Positions 1 through 8,675 of a stretch of 64,000 bases of DNA are shown here, one piece after another. Every line of letters begins with the position of its first letter. The first letter of the stretch is position 1. Under the pieces are notes generated by a model. That model had not been told where the DNA came from, did not search any database, and worked only from the letters and a program-made list of their open reading frames with translations. A program made the position numbers and the translations under genes. Where the stretch lies: assembly GCF_052118845.1 (NCBI RefSeq), contig NZ_JBQKGJ010000007.1:79496-143495 (forward strand), given 5' to 3'. This DNA comes from Bilifractor sp002394235. Its GTDB lineage: Bacteria > Bacillota > Clostridia > Lachnospirales > Lachnospiraceae.

Positions 1-270
1 TATGTTGGTGAGATCCTCCACCTTGCGGATCTTGCTCGTCGCGTGGCGCAGAAAGGCTCTCCGGACCTGGTCGGCGGGGATGCCGGCTCCGTTGTCCGTG
101 ATCCGCATGAAGGTGGTTCCGCCGTCCCGGATTTCGATGGTGATTGCCGTAGAGGCGGCATCGATGGCGTTCTCCGTGAGCTCCTTGATGACGGAGGCAG
201 GGCGCTCGACCACCTCTCCGGCGGCGATTTTGTCTATTGTAGCTTTATCCAGTAATTCGATTGATCTCAT
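1..270 (-). CDS. mutL: DNA mismatch repair protein MutL, N-terminal part (cut by window edge)
   Basis: Only the first 90 codons are present; the frame is still open at base 1. The peptide begins MRSIELLDKATIDKIAAGEV and carries the GHKL ATPase signatures of MutL: KELTENAIDA (catalytic Glu and Mg-binding Asn), DNGAGI and RHATSK. MutL couples mismatch recognition by MutS to strand cleavage and removal. The ATG at 270 lies 6 bases after the mutS stop, so the two genes form one transcription unit, as is common in Firmicutes. The C-terminal dimerisation/endonuclease domain is outside the window, so it cannot be judged here. Confidence 0.95.
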   Translation of the reverse strand, partial: MRSIELLDKATIDKIAAGEVVERPASVIKELTENAIDAASTAITIEIRDGGTTFMRITDNGAGIPADQVRRAFLRHATSKIRKVEDLTNI

Positions 271-276
271 ATGTGC

Positions 277-2916
277 TTACCAGCGGTTTTTCACCTCGTT
301 CTGCAGATGGTTCAACATGTTCAGCGCGTCGAGCGGCGTCATGGTGGAGATGTCAATCTCCCGGATTTCATTGATGATCTTGTCGTTATCGGTCGTATCG
401 AAGAGTGACATCTGCTGCATGTCGACTGTATCGTAATGGCGCGGCCTGCTTTTCTTTGCACGGGATTCCGTTAGATTCTTGATGGCTGCCGTGATGTCGG
501 CATCGGACAGCTGATCGAGAATTTCCTTCGCCCGCGCGAGGACAGCCTCGGGAACACCGGCGAGACGGGCAACCTGGATGCCATAGCTCTTGTCGGCACC
601 TCCCTTTACGATTTTCCGGAGAAAAACGATGCCGTCTCCCTTTTCCTTCACGGCGACGCAGTAGTTGTTGACGCCCGCGATCTTACCCTCCAGCTCGGTC
701 AGCTCGTGGAAATGGGTCGCGAAGAGTGTCTTGGCTCCGATTTTTTTTGGATCGGCGACAAATTCGGTGATCGCCCACGCGAGGGACAGACCGTCAAAAG
801 TACTGGTCCCTCTGCCGATCTCATCGAGAATCAGAAGGCTGTCGGAGGTCGCGTTCCGAAGAATGTTCGCCACTTCGCTCATCTCAACCATGAAGGTGGA
901 TTGACCGCTTGCGAGGTCGTCCGAAGCCCCGACACGGGTAAAGATGCGGTCCACAAGACCGATATTGGCCGATGAAGCAGGAACAAAGGAACCAATCTGC
1001 GCCATAAGAACGATCAGGGCGGTCTGACGCATGTAGGTGGATTTTCCGGCCATATTCGGTCCGGTAATAATCGCGACGCGGTGCTCCTGCTGATCCAGGT
1101 AGGTGTCATTAGAAATGAACAGATCGTCCGGGATCATTTTTTCAACGACGGGGTGACGGCCGTCCCGGATATCAATCTTCCCGCTTTTGTTCAGCTTGGG
1201 GCGCACATAGCGATTCCGTTCCGCCACATACGAGAAGGAACAGAAGACATCGAGGCAGGCGATGGCCCTGGCGGTGCGCTGTACGCGGGCGACATTTTTT
1301 CCGATGGTGTCCCGGATATCGGAAAACAGCTCATATTCCAGGGAACCGAGCCGGTCCTCTGCTCCGGTGATCTGTTCCTCAATCTGACGGAGCTTGTCGG
1401 TGCTGTAGCGCTCAGACCCGGTCAGAGTCTGTTTTCTCTGATAGTAATCGGGGACTTTGTCCTTGAAAGAATTCGTTACCTCGATGCAATATCCGAAAAC
1501 CCTGCTGTATTTAACCCGGAGAGTGCGGATTCCGGTCTTTTCCCGCTCCTCAGCCTCCAGATCGGACAGCCATTTCTGTCCGTCTTTTTTTGCTGCCCGG
1601 TATTTGTCCACCTGCTCATTATAGCCATCCTTGATGATGCCTCCGTCCTTCATGGCCATCGGAGGATCATCGATGATGGCGTCGTCAATCGCGTGAAACA
1701 GATCCTCGAGAGGATCCAGATCATTCTGAACATTTTTCAGAAGATCCCCCTGAAATCCGGTCAGAAGCTGACGGATAAAAGGAAGCATCTGAAGGGAGGA
1801 CTTGAAGGCAATCAGATCACGGGGGTTGGCCGTCTGATAGGCGATGCGGCTGGACAGTCGTTCAAGGTCATAGACCGGCTGCAGATATTCACGGATTTCA
1901 TCCCGGATCATCGGCATACCTGTGAGCTCCTCAACGGCGGTCAGACGCTTTTCGATTTCCTCTTTATTGATGAGCGGCTGTTCGATGATGCTTCTGAGCA
2001 TTCGTGCGCCCATGGCGGTCTTGGTGCGGTCCAGAACGCCGAGAAGAGACCCCTTTTTCTGTTTTTCCCGAAGCGTCTCCACCAGTTCCAGATTTCTCCG
2101 GGTAGAGCTGTCGAGAAGCATAAAACGGTCGGAAAAATACGGCGTGATGGAGGTCATCTGCTCCATGTTGTTCTTCTGTGTCTCATAAAGGTACTGGAAC
2201 AGCGCACCGGCGGCGATCGTGCCGCAGCTGAAATCGTCAAGCCCCAGACCCTTCAGGGAGGAAACATGGAAATGCTTCTTCAGTATTTTCTGGCAGGAAT
2301 CATCATCAAAATAATAGTCATCGAGCGCGGAGACAGAGATCCGGAGCCTGGTCCTGAGATCCTCGAGATCGAGGCCGGACACCATCAGGCTCTGATTGCA
2401 AATGATTTCGGACGGCATGAATTTCTGGATTTCATCCTTCAGCTTCTGCGCGGTGTCTGTCTCGGACACCAGACACTGTCCGGTGGAAATGTCCGCGATG
2501 GACATGCCGTAGCGGTCGGAGGTACAGACGATACACATGAGATAATTGTTTCTGGTCTCATCCAGCTCCTCCTGACTGATCACGGTGCCGGGAGTGACGA
2601 CCCGGATGACCTCACGTTTTACCAGGCCTTTGGCCAGCTTAGGGTCTTCCACCTGTTCACAGATCGCGACTTTGTGACCCAGGGCAATCAGTTTTGTGAT
2701 ATAGGTATCCGCGGCGTGAAAGGGAATGCCGCACATGGGAGCCCGTTCCTCCAGACCGCATTCCTTTCCGGTCAGCGTCAGTTCAAGTTCCTCTGACACC
2801 ATTTTCGCGTCGTCATAGAACATTTCGTAGAAGTCGCCGACCCGGTAGAAAAGAACACAGTCCTTGTATTCTTCCTTTGTGGCCAGATAGTTCTGCATCA
2901 TTGGTGACAATGCCAT
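277..2916 (-). CDS. mutS: DNA mismatch repair protein MutS
   Basis: This is an 879-residue MutS of normal length. The N-terminal mismatch-binding domain carries the Phe-x-Glu motif at residues 29-31 (GDFYEMF), which in the family wedges into the mismatch. The connector, lever and clamp domains follow. The C-terminal ABC ATPase has Walker A GPNMAGKST near residue 620, then DEIGRGTSTFDG and ATHFHELTEL. MutS scans newly replicated DNA, binds mispairs as a dimer and recruits MutL, which is encoded 6 bases downstream. The 5' leader, between miaB and this gene, contains four 22-bp tandem repeats. No unusual residue changes were noticed. Confidence 0.98.
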   Translation of the reverse strand: MALSPMMQNYLATKEEYKDCVLFYRVGDFYEMFYDDAKMVSEELELTLTGKECGLEERAPMCGIPFHAADTYITKLIALGHKVAICEQVEDPKLAKGLVKREVIRVVTPGTVISQEELDETRNNYLMCIVCTSDRYGMSIADISTGQCLVSETDTAQKLKDEIQKFMPSEIICNQSLMVSGLDLEDLRTRLRISVSALDDYYFDDDSCQKILKKHFHVSSLKGLGLDDFSCGTIAAGALFQYLYETQKNNMEQMTSITPYFSDRFMLLDSSTRRNLELVETLREKQKKGSLLGVLDRTKTAMGARMLRSIIEQPLINKEEIEKRLTAVEELTGMPMIRDEIREYLQPVYDLERLSSRIAYQTANPRDLIAFKSSLQMLPFIRQLLTGFQGDLLKNVQNDLDPLEDLFHAIDDAIIDDPPMAMKDGGIIKDGYNEQVDKYRAAKKDGQKWLSDLEAEEREKTGIRTLRVKYSRVFGYCIEVTNSFKDKVPDYYQRKQTLTGSERYSTDKLRQIEEQITGAEDRLGSLEYELFSDIRDTIGKNVARVQRTARAIACLDVFCSFSYVAERNRYVRPKLNKSGKIDIRDGRHPVVEKMIPDDLFISNDTYLDQQEHRVAIITGPNMAGKSTYMRQTALIVLMAQIGSFVPASSANIGLVDRIFTRVGASDDLASGQSTFMVEMSEVANILRNATSDSLLILDEIGRGTSTFDGLSLAWAITEFVADPKKIGAKTLFATHFHELTELEGKIAGVNNYCVAVKEKGDGIVFLRKIVKGGADKSYGIQVARLAGVPEAVLARAKEILDQLSDADITAAIKNLTESRAKKSRPRHYDTVDMQQMSLFDTTDNDKIINEIREIDISTMTPLDALNMLNHLQNEVKNRW

Positions 2917-2987
2917 TTTCTATAGAAACCTCTCTTTCATCGGACGAACGCCCCTTCTGCATGGGCACGAACCAGCTGTAATAAATG

Positions 2988-3075
2988 TTGATCCGACTGT
3001 TATAAAAAATCGGTCCGGCAGTTATAAAAAGTTGATCCGGCAGGATCTAAAAGTCGGTCCGGCAGTTATATAGAG
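2988..3075. repeat. Four 22-bp imperfect tandem repeats in the miaB-mutS gap
   Basis: Units at 2988-3009, 3010-3031, 3032-3053 and 3054-3075 each resemble TCGGTCCGGCAGTTATAAAA. Units 2 and 4 are closest to each other, and units 1 and 3 start with TTGATCC. The array lies about 70 bases upstream of the mutS start and just past the miaB stop. No protein is needed to explain it. It is one of several intergenic arrays in this window with unrelated unit lengths. Confidence 0.85.
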
Positions 3076-3088
3076 TCATTTCGCTGTC

Positions 3089-4555
3089 TCAAACCGTTTC
3101 GATCCGGTGTCCCATATAGTAGAAGCCGTGACATTCATCGAGATGAACGGTCACGATTTGTCCGATCAGACTGCCGTCACCGGGAAAATGTACGACGATG
3201 TTGTTGTCCATACGTCCGGTTACAAGGCTCTCATCCTGTTCGTTGATCTGCTCCACGAGGACGTCCTTGTCCTGACCGGTGAATCGGGATGTCTGTTCTC
3301 TTCCGGTTTTCTGAACCAGGGCGAGAAGACGGTCAAAGCGGTCTTTTACGACATCCTCCGGTACCTGATCTTCCATGGAAGCGGCAGGTGTTCCGCTTCT
3401 CCTGGAATAAATAAAAGTGAAGGCACTGTCATAGCGGACTTTCTCCACGACATCCAGCGTTTCGAGAAAATCTTCCTCGGTCTCGCCGGGGTATCCGACG
3501 ATGATGTCGGTTGTCAGGGAAATATCCGGAATCGCCGCCCTGATACGGTCAACGAGTGCCAGATAGGACTCTTTTGTGTAGCGGCGGTTCATGTCCTTCA
3601 GAATCTTTGTGCTTCCGGACTGCAGCGGAAGGTGAAGATGACGGCAGATCTTCGGATATTTGGCCATTACCTCAATCAGCTCGTCCGACAGATCCTTGGG
3701 ATGCGAGGTCATGAAACGGACCCGGTCAAGACCGTCAATCTGCACAACCTGCTCGAGGAGCCGGGCAAAGGTGACGGGATTCTCGAGGGTTTTGCCGTAA
3801 GAATTAACATTCTGTCCCAGAAGCATCACTTCCCGGACACCATCGGCGACGAGGCCCTCGATTTCCTGTATGATTTCGATCGGCTCACGGCTCTTTTCCC
3901 TTCCGCGTACGTACGGAACAATGCAATAGCTGCAGAAGTTGTTGCAGCCGTACATGATATTTACACCGGATTTGAAGGGGTACTTCCGGTCAACGGGCAG
4001 CTGCTCCACCATGCGGTCGGAGCTCTGCCGGATGTCGATGATCATCCGGTCCGGATGATCCAGTGCCTCGGAGATCAGCTCCGCAGCCTTATAGATATTG
4101 TGCGTACCGAAAATCAGATTCACGAAGCGGTAGCTTTCCTTCAGCTTTGATACGACATGCTCCTCCTGCATCATGCAGCCGCACAGACCGATCATCATGT
4201 GCGGATTCTTCTTTTTATAGGAGTGAAGTTTTCCGAGTCTGCCGTATACCCTGGTGTTTGCATTTTCGCGTACGGTACAGGTATTGTAAAGAACAAGGTC
4301 GGCATCCTCTGTTTCAACCTTTCTGTATCCGATTTCTTCGAGGATACCGCGGAGCTTTTCGGAATCCCGCGCGTTCATCTGGCATCCGAAGGTGACTACA
4401 TTGAAGGTGAGCGGTCTTCCTGCTCTCTCGGAAATCTCTGCCAGTTTCCGGCGCGCTCTCTCGATAAAATAATACTGCCGGAAGGGCTCGTTTTCCGGCG
4501 CGGGTTTTCGGGTATCTATACTGCTGATGATCTGTTCGTAACTCTGATTATTCAA
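3089..4555 (-). CDS. miaB: tRNA-2-methylthio-N6-dimethylallyladenosine synthase MiaB
   Basis: This is a 488-residue radical-SAM methylthiotransferase that converts i6A37 to ms2i6A37 in tRNAs reading UNN codons. An N-terminal methylthiotransferase domain starts near residue 50. Its three conserved Cys lie in TFGCQMN, NTCTVREN and GLCGCMMQ. The radical-SAM cluster motif CNNFCSYCIVP lies near residue 200, and a TRAM-type RNA-binding region occupies the last ~65 residues. The start appears to be TTG, preceded by GGAAAGGA. The first ~45 residues are a family-variable extension. It is distinguished from the RimO paralogue at 30.8-32.2 kb by the GCQMN N-terminal motif and the extension. It lies directly upstream of mutS-mutL. 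Confidence 0.96.
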   Translation of the reverse strand: MNNQSYEQIISSIDTRKPAPENEPFRQYYFIERARRKLAEISERAGRPLTFNVVTFGCQMNARDSEKLRGILEEIGYRKVETEDADLVLYNTCTVRENANTRVYGRLGKLHSYKKKNPHMMIGLCGCMMQEEHVVSKLKESYRFVNLIFGTHNIYKAAELISEALDHPDRMIIDIRQSSDRMVEQLPVDRKYPFKSGVNIMYGCNNFCSYCIVPYVRGREKSREPIEIIQEIEGLVADGVREVMLLGQNVNSYGKTLENPVTFARLLEQVVQIDGLDRVRFMTSHPKDLSDELIEVMAKYPKICRHLHLPLQSGSTKILKDMNRRYTKESYLALVDRIRAAIPDISLTTDIIVGYPGETEEDFLETLDVVEKVRYDSAFTFIYSRRSGTPAASMEDQVPEDVVKDRFDRLLALVQKTGREQTSRFTGQDKDVLVEQINEQDESLVTGRMDNNIVVHFPGDGSLIGQIVTVHLDECHGFYYMGHRIETV

Positions 4556-4601
4556 AATTCTGTTTTCCTTTCCTGATTCACCGATATAGTTCGACTATCC
4601 G

Positions 4602-4662
4602 GAAGCTGCGAAGCACGGAGCAATCCGTAGCTTACACAGTTTGTGGCGCTCCGCCTGCGGGG
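4602..4662. repeat. Dispersed intergenic repeat, copy A (~61 bp)
   Basis: This stretch, GAAGCTGCGAAGCACGGAGC through CAGTTTGTGGCGCTCCGCC, closely resembles 6167-6228, which has the same blocks GCTGCGAAGCA, CGGAGCA and CAGCTTGTGGCGC. Both copies sit in short gaps beside the proB/5-FCL genes. The tail CGCCTGCGGGGCATGG recurs at about 42269-42284. It is non-coding and its function is unknown. Confidence 0.6.
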
Positions 4663-4671
4663 CATGGGGGG

Positions 4672-5235
4672 TTACTGTATAATTCGCTTTTCGGTTACAA
4701 GATATCGCGGGCAGATATCATGTGCGTCAAAGGGAACCGCGTCAAAGATCTGAAATTCAAATGCGACTGCCAGGGTCGTATGCTGGGTGTGCTCGGCCTG
4801 ATATTTGTCGTAGTATCCGCCTCCGTATCCGATGCGGTGCCGTTTTTCATCGAAGGCAACGCCCGGGATGATGAACAGCGCGCGCTCATCGTGATCCGCG
4901 TTCCGCACGATTCCCGGACAGTGGGTGATGGGCTCAAGAATGCCCATGATTCCGGGCTCAAGCTGCCCGAAGTATTCGATATAGTAGAAGTTCATGATGT
5001 CGCCGTTTACCTTCGGAACAGCGACCTTCTTACCGTCTCTCCAGCACTGTTCGATAAATTCACGCGTCATGACCTCGTGCTTGTGATCCATGTAGCAGAA
5101 CACGGAGGAAGCATTTCGATAGGAATCATTCTGTGTGATCTGTTCAAAGATAGCGCGGCTTTTTTCCTTTATTTCCGGGTCGGAAGCTTCTCTTCTTCTG
5201 GAAAAAACAATTTTTCTGAGTGCTTTCTTGTCCAT
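4672..5235 (-). CDS. 5-formyltetrahydrofolate cyclo-ligase
   Basis: This is a 187-residue protein of the MTHFS/5-FCL family, which uses ATP to convert 5-formyl-THF to 5,10-methenyl-THF in one-carbon metabolism. The N-terminal basic stretch KKALRKIVFSRRREA and the C-terminal signature RIGYGGGYYDKY (ATP/folate-binding loop, residues ~137-148) are both present. Length is normal. GAGG lies seven bases before the ATG at 5235. It starts 12 bases after the proB stop and is probably co-transcribed with proB. It is not an obvious functional partner for proline synthesis, so the pairing looks like a housekeeping operon rather than a pathway. Confidence 0.93.
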   Translation of the reverse strand: MDKKALRKIVFSRRREASDPEIKEKSRAIFEQITQNDSYRNASSVFCYMDHKHEVMTREFIEQCWRDGKKVAVPKVNGDIMNFYYIEYFGQLEPGIMGILEPITHCPGIVRNADHDERALFIIPGVAFDEKRHRIGYGGGYYDKYQAEHTQHTTLAVAFEFQIFDAVPFDAHDICPRYLVTEKRIIQ

Positions 5236-5247
5236 AGCTTATCCTCA

Positions 5248-6120
5248 TCAGGTATCCATCTGTTCCAGGTAATCCAGGAGATAGAACTCGTCCTTCGGGT
5301 CTGCCAGAAAGAGAGTTCCGATCTGCTCTCCGCGGATAATTTCATGTATAATATGAAAATCCTCTCCGCTTGCGATGATCATGTCGCATCCGCCCATCGT
5401 GGCGACCCTTGCGGCGGAGAGCTTTGTCGCCATCCCGCCGGTGCCGGCGTTGCTGCCTGTCGTAGATTTTCCCATATGCATCAGATTGTCGTCAATCCGG
5501 TCCACCACGTCGATGAATTTAGCGTCGGGATTTGTATGCGGATCATCGGTATACAGGCCGTCGATGTCGGACAGCAGGATCAGAAGATCCGCGTGGATCA
5601 TCGCTGCGACAACGGCGGACAGATGATCATTGTCTCCGAAAACGGAAAGGGAGTCAATTTCATAGGTGGCAATGGTGTCATTCTCGTTCACGACAGGGAT
5701 GACGCCGGCCTTGAACATCTCCCGGAAGCAGTTTACCGTGTTGTATCGGTTCAGGGTATCGAGCATGGTATGCTTCGTCATAAGAATCTGTCCGCACACG
5801 TGATTATACTCGGAAAAAATCTTCTGGTAGATCATCATGAGCTTGGCCTGTCCGACAGCGGCGCAAGCCTGTTTCTGTGCGATGGTCTCGTCCTTCTTGC
5901 TGATTCCAAGAGTCCCGCGTCCGACCATGATGGCTCCTGAGGAGACGAGAACAACCTCTTTTCCCATGTTTACCAGATCGCAGATCTCCCGGATCAGAAC
6001 CTCAACCTTGATAAGATCCAGCCGCTGTGTCTCTCTGTGTGCCAGCGAGGAGGAACCGATCTTGATTACAATTCTCTTTTTGTCCTTCAGTTTTTTTCTC
6101 ACTTCTGCGCTAATACCCAT
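5248..6120 (-). CDS. proB: Glutamate 5-kinase, short form without PUA domain
   Basis: This enzyme phosphorylates L-glutamate to glutamyl-5-phosphate, the first step of proline synthesis. The chosen ATG at 6120 gives 290 residues starting MGISAEVRKK. It has GGGAGAG upstream and the amino-acid-kinase entry motif VIKIGSSSL. An upstream extension to 6300 is open, but it is low-complexity intergenic DNA holding repeat copy B. Kinase motifs VVLVSSGAI, NENDTIA, FGDNDHLSA and GTGGMATKL are all visible. The protein stops after the kinase domain. The C-terminal PUA domain of E. coli-type ProB (about 367 residues) is absent, a form known in other bacteria. proA is not adjacent here. Confidence 0.93.
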   Translation of the reverse strand: MGISAEVRKKLKDKKRIVIKIGSSSLAHRETQRLDLIKVEVLIREICDLVNMGKEVVLVSSGAIMVGRGTLGISKKDETIAQKQACAAVGQAKLMMIYQKIFSEYNHVCGQILMTKHTMLDTLNRYNTVNCFREMFKAGVIPVVNENDTIATYEIDSLSVFGDNDHLSAVVAAMIHADLLILLSDIDGLYTDDPHTNPDAKFIDVVDRIDDNLMHMGKSTTGSNAGTGGMATKLSAARVATMGGCDMIIASGEDFHIIHEIIRGEQIGTLFLADPKDEFYLLDYLEQMDT

Positions 6121-6166
6121 CTCTGCTCTCCCATTAATGATATCCGAATCCATGTGGCAGCTGCGG

Positions 6167-6228
6167 GAGCTGCGAAGCAACGGAGCAGCTGGCTTGATAC
6201 AGCTTGTGGCGCCGCGCCCGCGGTGCCC
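6167..6228. repeat. Dispersed intergenic repeat, copy B (~62 bp)
   Basis: This matches copy A at 4602-4662 over most of its length, with point differences and a small length change in the middle. It lies just upstream of the proB start. An open frame through it is the reason a longer ProB could be mis-called. Confidence 0.6.
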
Positions 6229-6318
6229 AATGCAATCCAATCCGCGGATAAAACCGGTCAGAAGGTAGGAGCAATCCATGCCTGATCCATGCTCCGGCAA
6301 TATCCGCGGAACCGTTAT

Positions 6319-6840
6319 TTATGAATGGACTTCAGGATCCCGTGTGATTCCGAGCGCCTGAAGAACTGCCTCCTGCTTCTGCTCCATCACTGCGGCTTCC
6401 TCCGGGACCATGTGATCATATCCGAGAAGATGCAGCATGCTGTGAGCAATCAGGAAGGAAATCTCCCGTTTCAGTGAATGCCCGTATTCCTTCGCCTGTT
6501 CATCTGCTCTTTCCACCGAAATTACAATATCCCCGAGAAGAAGCTCTCCGGTCTCCGGGTTGAAGGATCCCGCGGCAGTCTCATCATCCTCGAGACAGCT
6601 GTAATTCGCGGGGCTCTCCCAGTCCGTCATAGGAAAAGACAGGACGTCGGTCGCGCGGTCAATCTGCCGGAACTCCCGGTTCAGGCGGTGAATCTCATCA
6701 TTGTCCACAAAAGTCAGGTTTACCTCCGCCTCGTACGGACAATTCTCGGAAGCAAGAACCTGCCGGATGACCTGCCTGGCGGTTTCCTCGCAGTCAGATG
6801 GAAGCTCATGATTCTGCTCATTTTCTAGATTTAATGTCAT
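6319..6840 (-). CDS. ybeY: Endoribonuclease YbeY (rRNA maturation factor)
   Basis: This is a 173-residue single-domain metalloprotein needed for 16S rRNA 3'-end maturation and ribosome quality control. The zinc-binding signature HSMLHLLGYDH supplies the three metal-ligand His residues, and NREFRQIDRATDVLSFP is the conserved core. I chose the ATG at 6840 because AGAGGTG stands seven bases upstream; a GTG three codons earlier is possible. It lies 44 bases downstream of phoH on the same strand. The phoH-ybeY pairing is conserved across many bacteria and supports the call. Confidence 0.96.
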   Translation of the reverse strand: MTLNLENEQNHELPSDCEETARQVIRQVLASENCPYEAEVNLTFVDNDEIHRLNREFRQIDRATDVLSFPMTDWESPANYSCLEDDETAAGSFNPETGELLLGDIVISVERADEQAKEYGHSLKREISFLIAHSMLHLLGYDHMVPEEAAVMEQKQEAVLQALGITRDPEVHS

Positions 6841-6884
6841 AATCTGCACCTCTGAAACTCCTGCTGTCGATGAACAGCAGCTTT

Positions 6885-7904
6885 CTATTTCCGTGAAGAA
6901 GGCCGTACCTGTCTGGATCCATGGGTATCCCTGCGGGATCTGGCCGTATCTTTTTTCTCGTACTTTTCGTAGGCTTCTACGATCTTCTGTACCAGCGGAT
7001 GACGGACGACATCTCGGCTGGTAAGTTCACAGAAGGAAATTCCCTCAACTTTACGGAGAACCTTTGCGGCAACATCGAGTCCGGAGGTTACGCCGGCGGC
7101 TAGATCCTTCTGGGTCATATCACCGGTGATGACGACCTTTGACCCGAAACCGATTCGCGTCAGGAACATCTTCATCTGCGCGGGGGTGGTATTCTGCGCT
7201 TCATCGAGAATGATGTAGGCGTCATCCAGTGTGCGGCCTCGCATATAGGCAAGGGGAGCCACCTCGATCAGGCCCTTCTCCATATTCTTCTGAAAGCTCT
7301 CGGCTCCCATGATCTGATAGAGAGCATCATAGAGAGGACGCAGATATGGGTCAATCTTACTCTGCAGGTCGCCCGGAAGAAAACCGAGCTTCTCACCCGC
7401 TTCGATAGCGGGACGGGTCAGGATAATCCTGCTCACCTCGTCGTTTCGAAAGGCAGTGATCGCCATCGCCATGGCCAAATAAGTTTTTCCTGTGCCGGCC
7501 GGGCCGATGCCGAAGGTGATCATGTGATTCCGGATGGCGTCCACGTATTGCTTCTGACCGACAGTCTTTGGCTTCACTGCCCTGCCGTTTATTGTGTGGC
7601 AGATCAGATCACTGTCCAGTTCCAGAACATCGGATTCTCTGGATTCCATCGCCATCGACAGCATGTAATTGATGTTCTGTTCCGTGATTTCGTTGCCGCG
7701 CGTGGAAAGCTCGATCAGATCCTCCAGCATGCGGCGGGCCGCCGCCACGTTTGAGGCGGGACCGACGATCTTCAGGGACCCGTCTCTGGACAGAAGAGTC
7801 ACCCCAAGAGTTCGTTCTATTTTCTTTACATTCTGATCGAATTCCCCGTATACATTCTTCTCATGTTCTGCGGGAATTTCCAATTGTTCCTCAATAACTG
7901 CCAA
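6885..7904 (-). CDS. phoH: PhoH-family ATPase (YbeZ-like)
   Basis: This is a 339-residue PhoH-like P-loop protein. An N-terminal KH-like region (residues ~1-90, SRDGSLKIVGP) precedes the ATPase domain, which has Walker A GPAGTGKTYLAMA near residue 140 and the Walker B-like YIILDEAQN. PhoH/YbeZ is thought to act with YbeY in RNA metabolism, and the two genes are adjacent here. The start is a TTG at 7904 with GAGG nine bases upstream. The C-terminus ends in a basic tail rich in Arg, Ser and Lys. The leader upstream holds a 36-bp repeat array. Confidence 0.94.
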   Translation of the reverse strand: MAVIEEQLEIPAEHEKNVYGEFDQNVKKIERTLGVTLLSRDGSLKIVGPASNVAAARRMLEDLIELSTRGNEITEQNINYMLSMAMESRESDVLELDSDLICHTINGRAVKPKTVGQKQYVDAIRNHMITFGIGPAGTGKTYLAMAMAITAFRNDEVSRIILTRPAIEAGEKLGFLPGDLQSKIDPYLRPLYDALYQIMGAESFQKNMEKGLIEVAPLAYMRGRTLDDAYIILDEAQNTTPAQMKMFLTRIGFGSKVVITGDMTQKDLAAGVTSGLDVAAKVLRKVEGISFCELTSRDVVRHPLVQKIVEAYEKYEKKDTARSRRDTHGSRQVRPSSRK

Positions 7905-7972
7905 TTTATCATCCTCAGCTTAAATGTATGATGGTGTCCCTGCTTACAGGGCGTGTACGTTTCTGTAGAATC

Positions 7973-8116
7973 TTCCGGCGGAATGACTCTCTGGTGACAG
8001 AGAGAAGATACCGGCGGAAAAATCTCCTTCTGACAGAGAAAAATTTCCGGCGGAGTGACTCTCTGGTGACAGAGAGAAGATACCGGCGGAAAGACCTCCT
8101 TATGACAGAGAAAGCA
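7973..8116. repeat. Four 36-bp tandem repeats upstream of phoH
   Basis: Units at 7973-8008, 8009-8044, 8045-8080 and 8081-8116 alternate as A-B-A'-B'. A units read TTCCGGCGGANTGACTCTCT then GGTGACAGAGAGAAGA; B units read TACCGGCGGAAA then CTCCTT and TGACAGAGAAA. Each unit contains an internal inverted pair (CTCTCTGGTGACAGAGAG in the A type). Because 36 is a multiple of three, several frames stay open through the array and make artefactual ORFs on both strands. The array fills the 214-base gap between the DUF2284 gene and phoH. Confidence 0.9.
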
Positions 8117-8118
8117 TC

Positions 8119-8667
8119 TCAGCGGTAAAAAATGAGAGAAAACCACAGCTGTGTGTGTTCATCGATATAGTACTCCATGCCGCAGGACTCGGCAAGCTTT
8201 GCAACGACGATGCCGTGGCCTTCAATGCAGGGATGCATACGGTCGGGAAAACGGCATGGCTTCTCCGGATAGGTGCATTCCTGGCAGATGCCGCAGGAAT
8301 CCCCGGAGAGGCGGTAGGTCTCCAGACCGGCTTTCCGCATTCTCTGCTCTACAAGACCGGTCGTCTGCTCATGGGAACGCTTCGTCTGAAAAGACTCTGT
8401 GAGGTTCATGCTGTCCCGGACCTCGTGTACGGTGGAGAAGAAAAAAGCTCCCCGGTAAGCCATGCATCTTTCCCGGCATTCCGGAACGGTGCCAACCGCC
8501 GGCGGACAGGACCAGCTGCTTCCATATCGCTTGCATTCCAGCCGGCAGACCGTCCGAACCTTCTCGGTAAAAGGAATCTGTTCCGGTGTCAGGAAACCGT
8601 ATTCAAACACGGGAAGATCCTGAATCAAAGTTTCTATATGACTTTTAATATTTTCAAAATCTGTCAT
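8119..8667 (-). CDS. DUF2284 cysteine-rich predicted metal-binding protein
   Basis: This is a 182-residue soluble protein, recognised as DUF2284 by its cysteine spacing. An N-terminal set reads VCRLECKRYGSSWSCPPAVG and then CRERC. A later set reads CGICQECTYPEKPCRFP and HPCIEGHGI. These suggest a metal or Fe-S site; no enzymatic role is established for the family. I start at the ATG at 8667 (MTDFENIKS). A start at 8706 would add 13 residues but runs through a 25-bp repeat that recurs at 8749-8773. It is flanked by housekeeping genes (phoH downstream, rlmH upstream), which give no functional hint. Confidence 0.85.
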   Translation of the reverse strand: MTDFENIKSHIETLIQDLPVFEYGFLTPEQIPFTEKVRTVCRLECKRYGSSWSCPPAVGTVPECRERCMAYRGAFFFSTVHEVRDSMNLTESFQTKRSHEQTTGLVEQRMRKAGLETYRLSGDSCGICQECTYPEKPCRFPDRMHPCIEGHGIVVAKLAESCGMEYYIDEHTQLWFSLIFYR

Positions 8668-8675
8668 GGTATTTA

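Noticed and set aside
1081..2796. Long plus-strand frame of 571 codons opposite mutS
   Set aside because: It lies entirely antisense to an intact mutS, lacks a ribosome site and shows no family motif; codon bias on the opposite strand explains it.
6121..6300. N-terminal extension of ProB
   Set aside because: The extension is a non-conserved stretch containing dispersed repeat copy B; the ATG at 6120 has a good ribosome site and the family start.
7973..8116. 36-bp repeats considered as a CRISPR array
   Set aside because: Units are directly contiguous with no spacers, and no cas gene is present.
7826..8146. 106-codon minus-strand frame with 12-residue Cys-rich repeats
   Set aside because: It is produced by the 36-bp array, overlaps the phoH start and has no ribosome site. 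Open frames also occur on the other strand, as expected for a repeat with period divisible by three.
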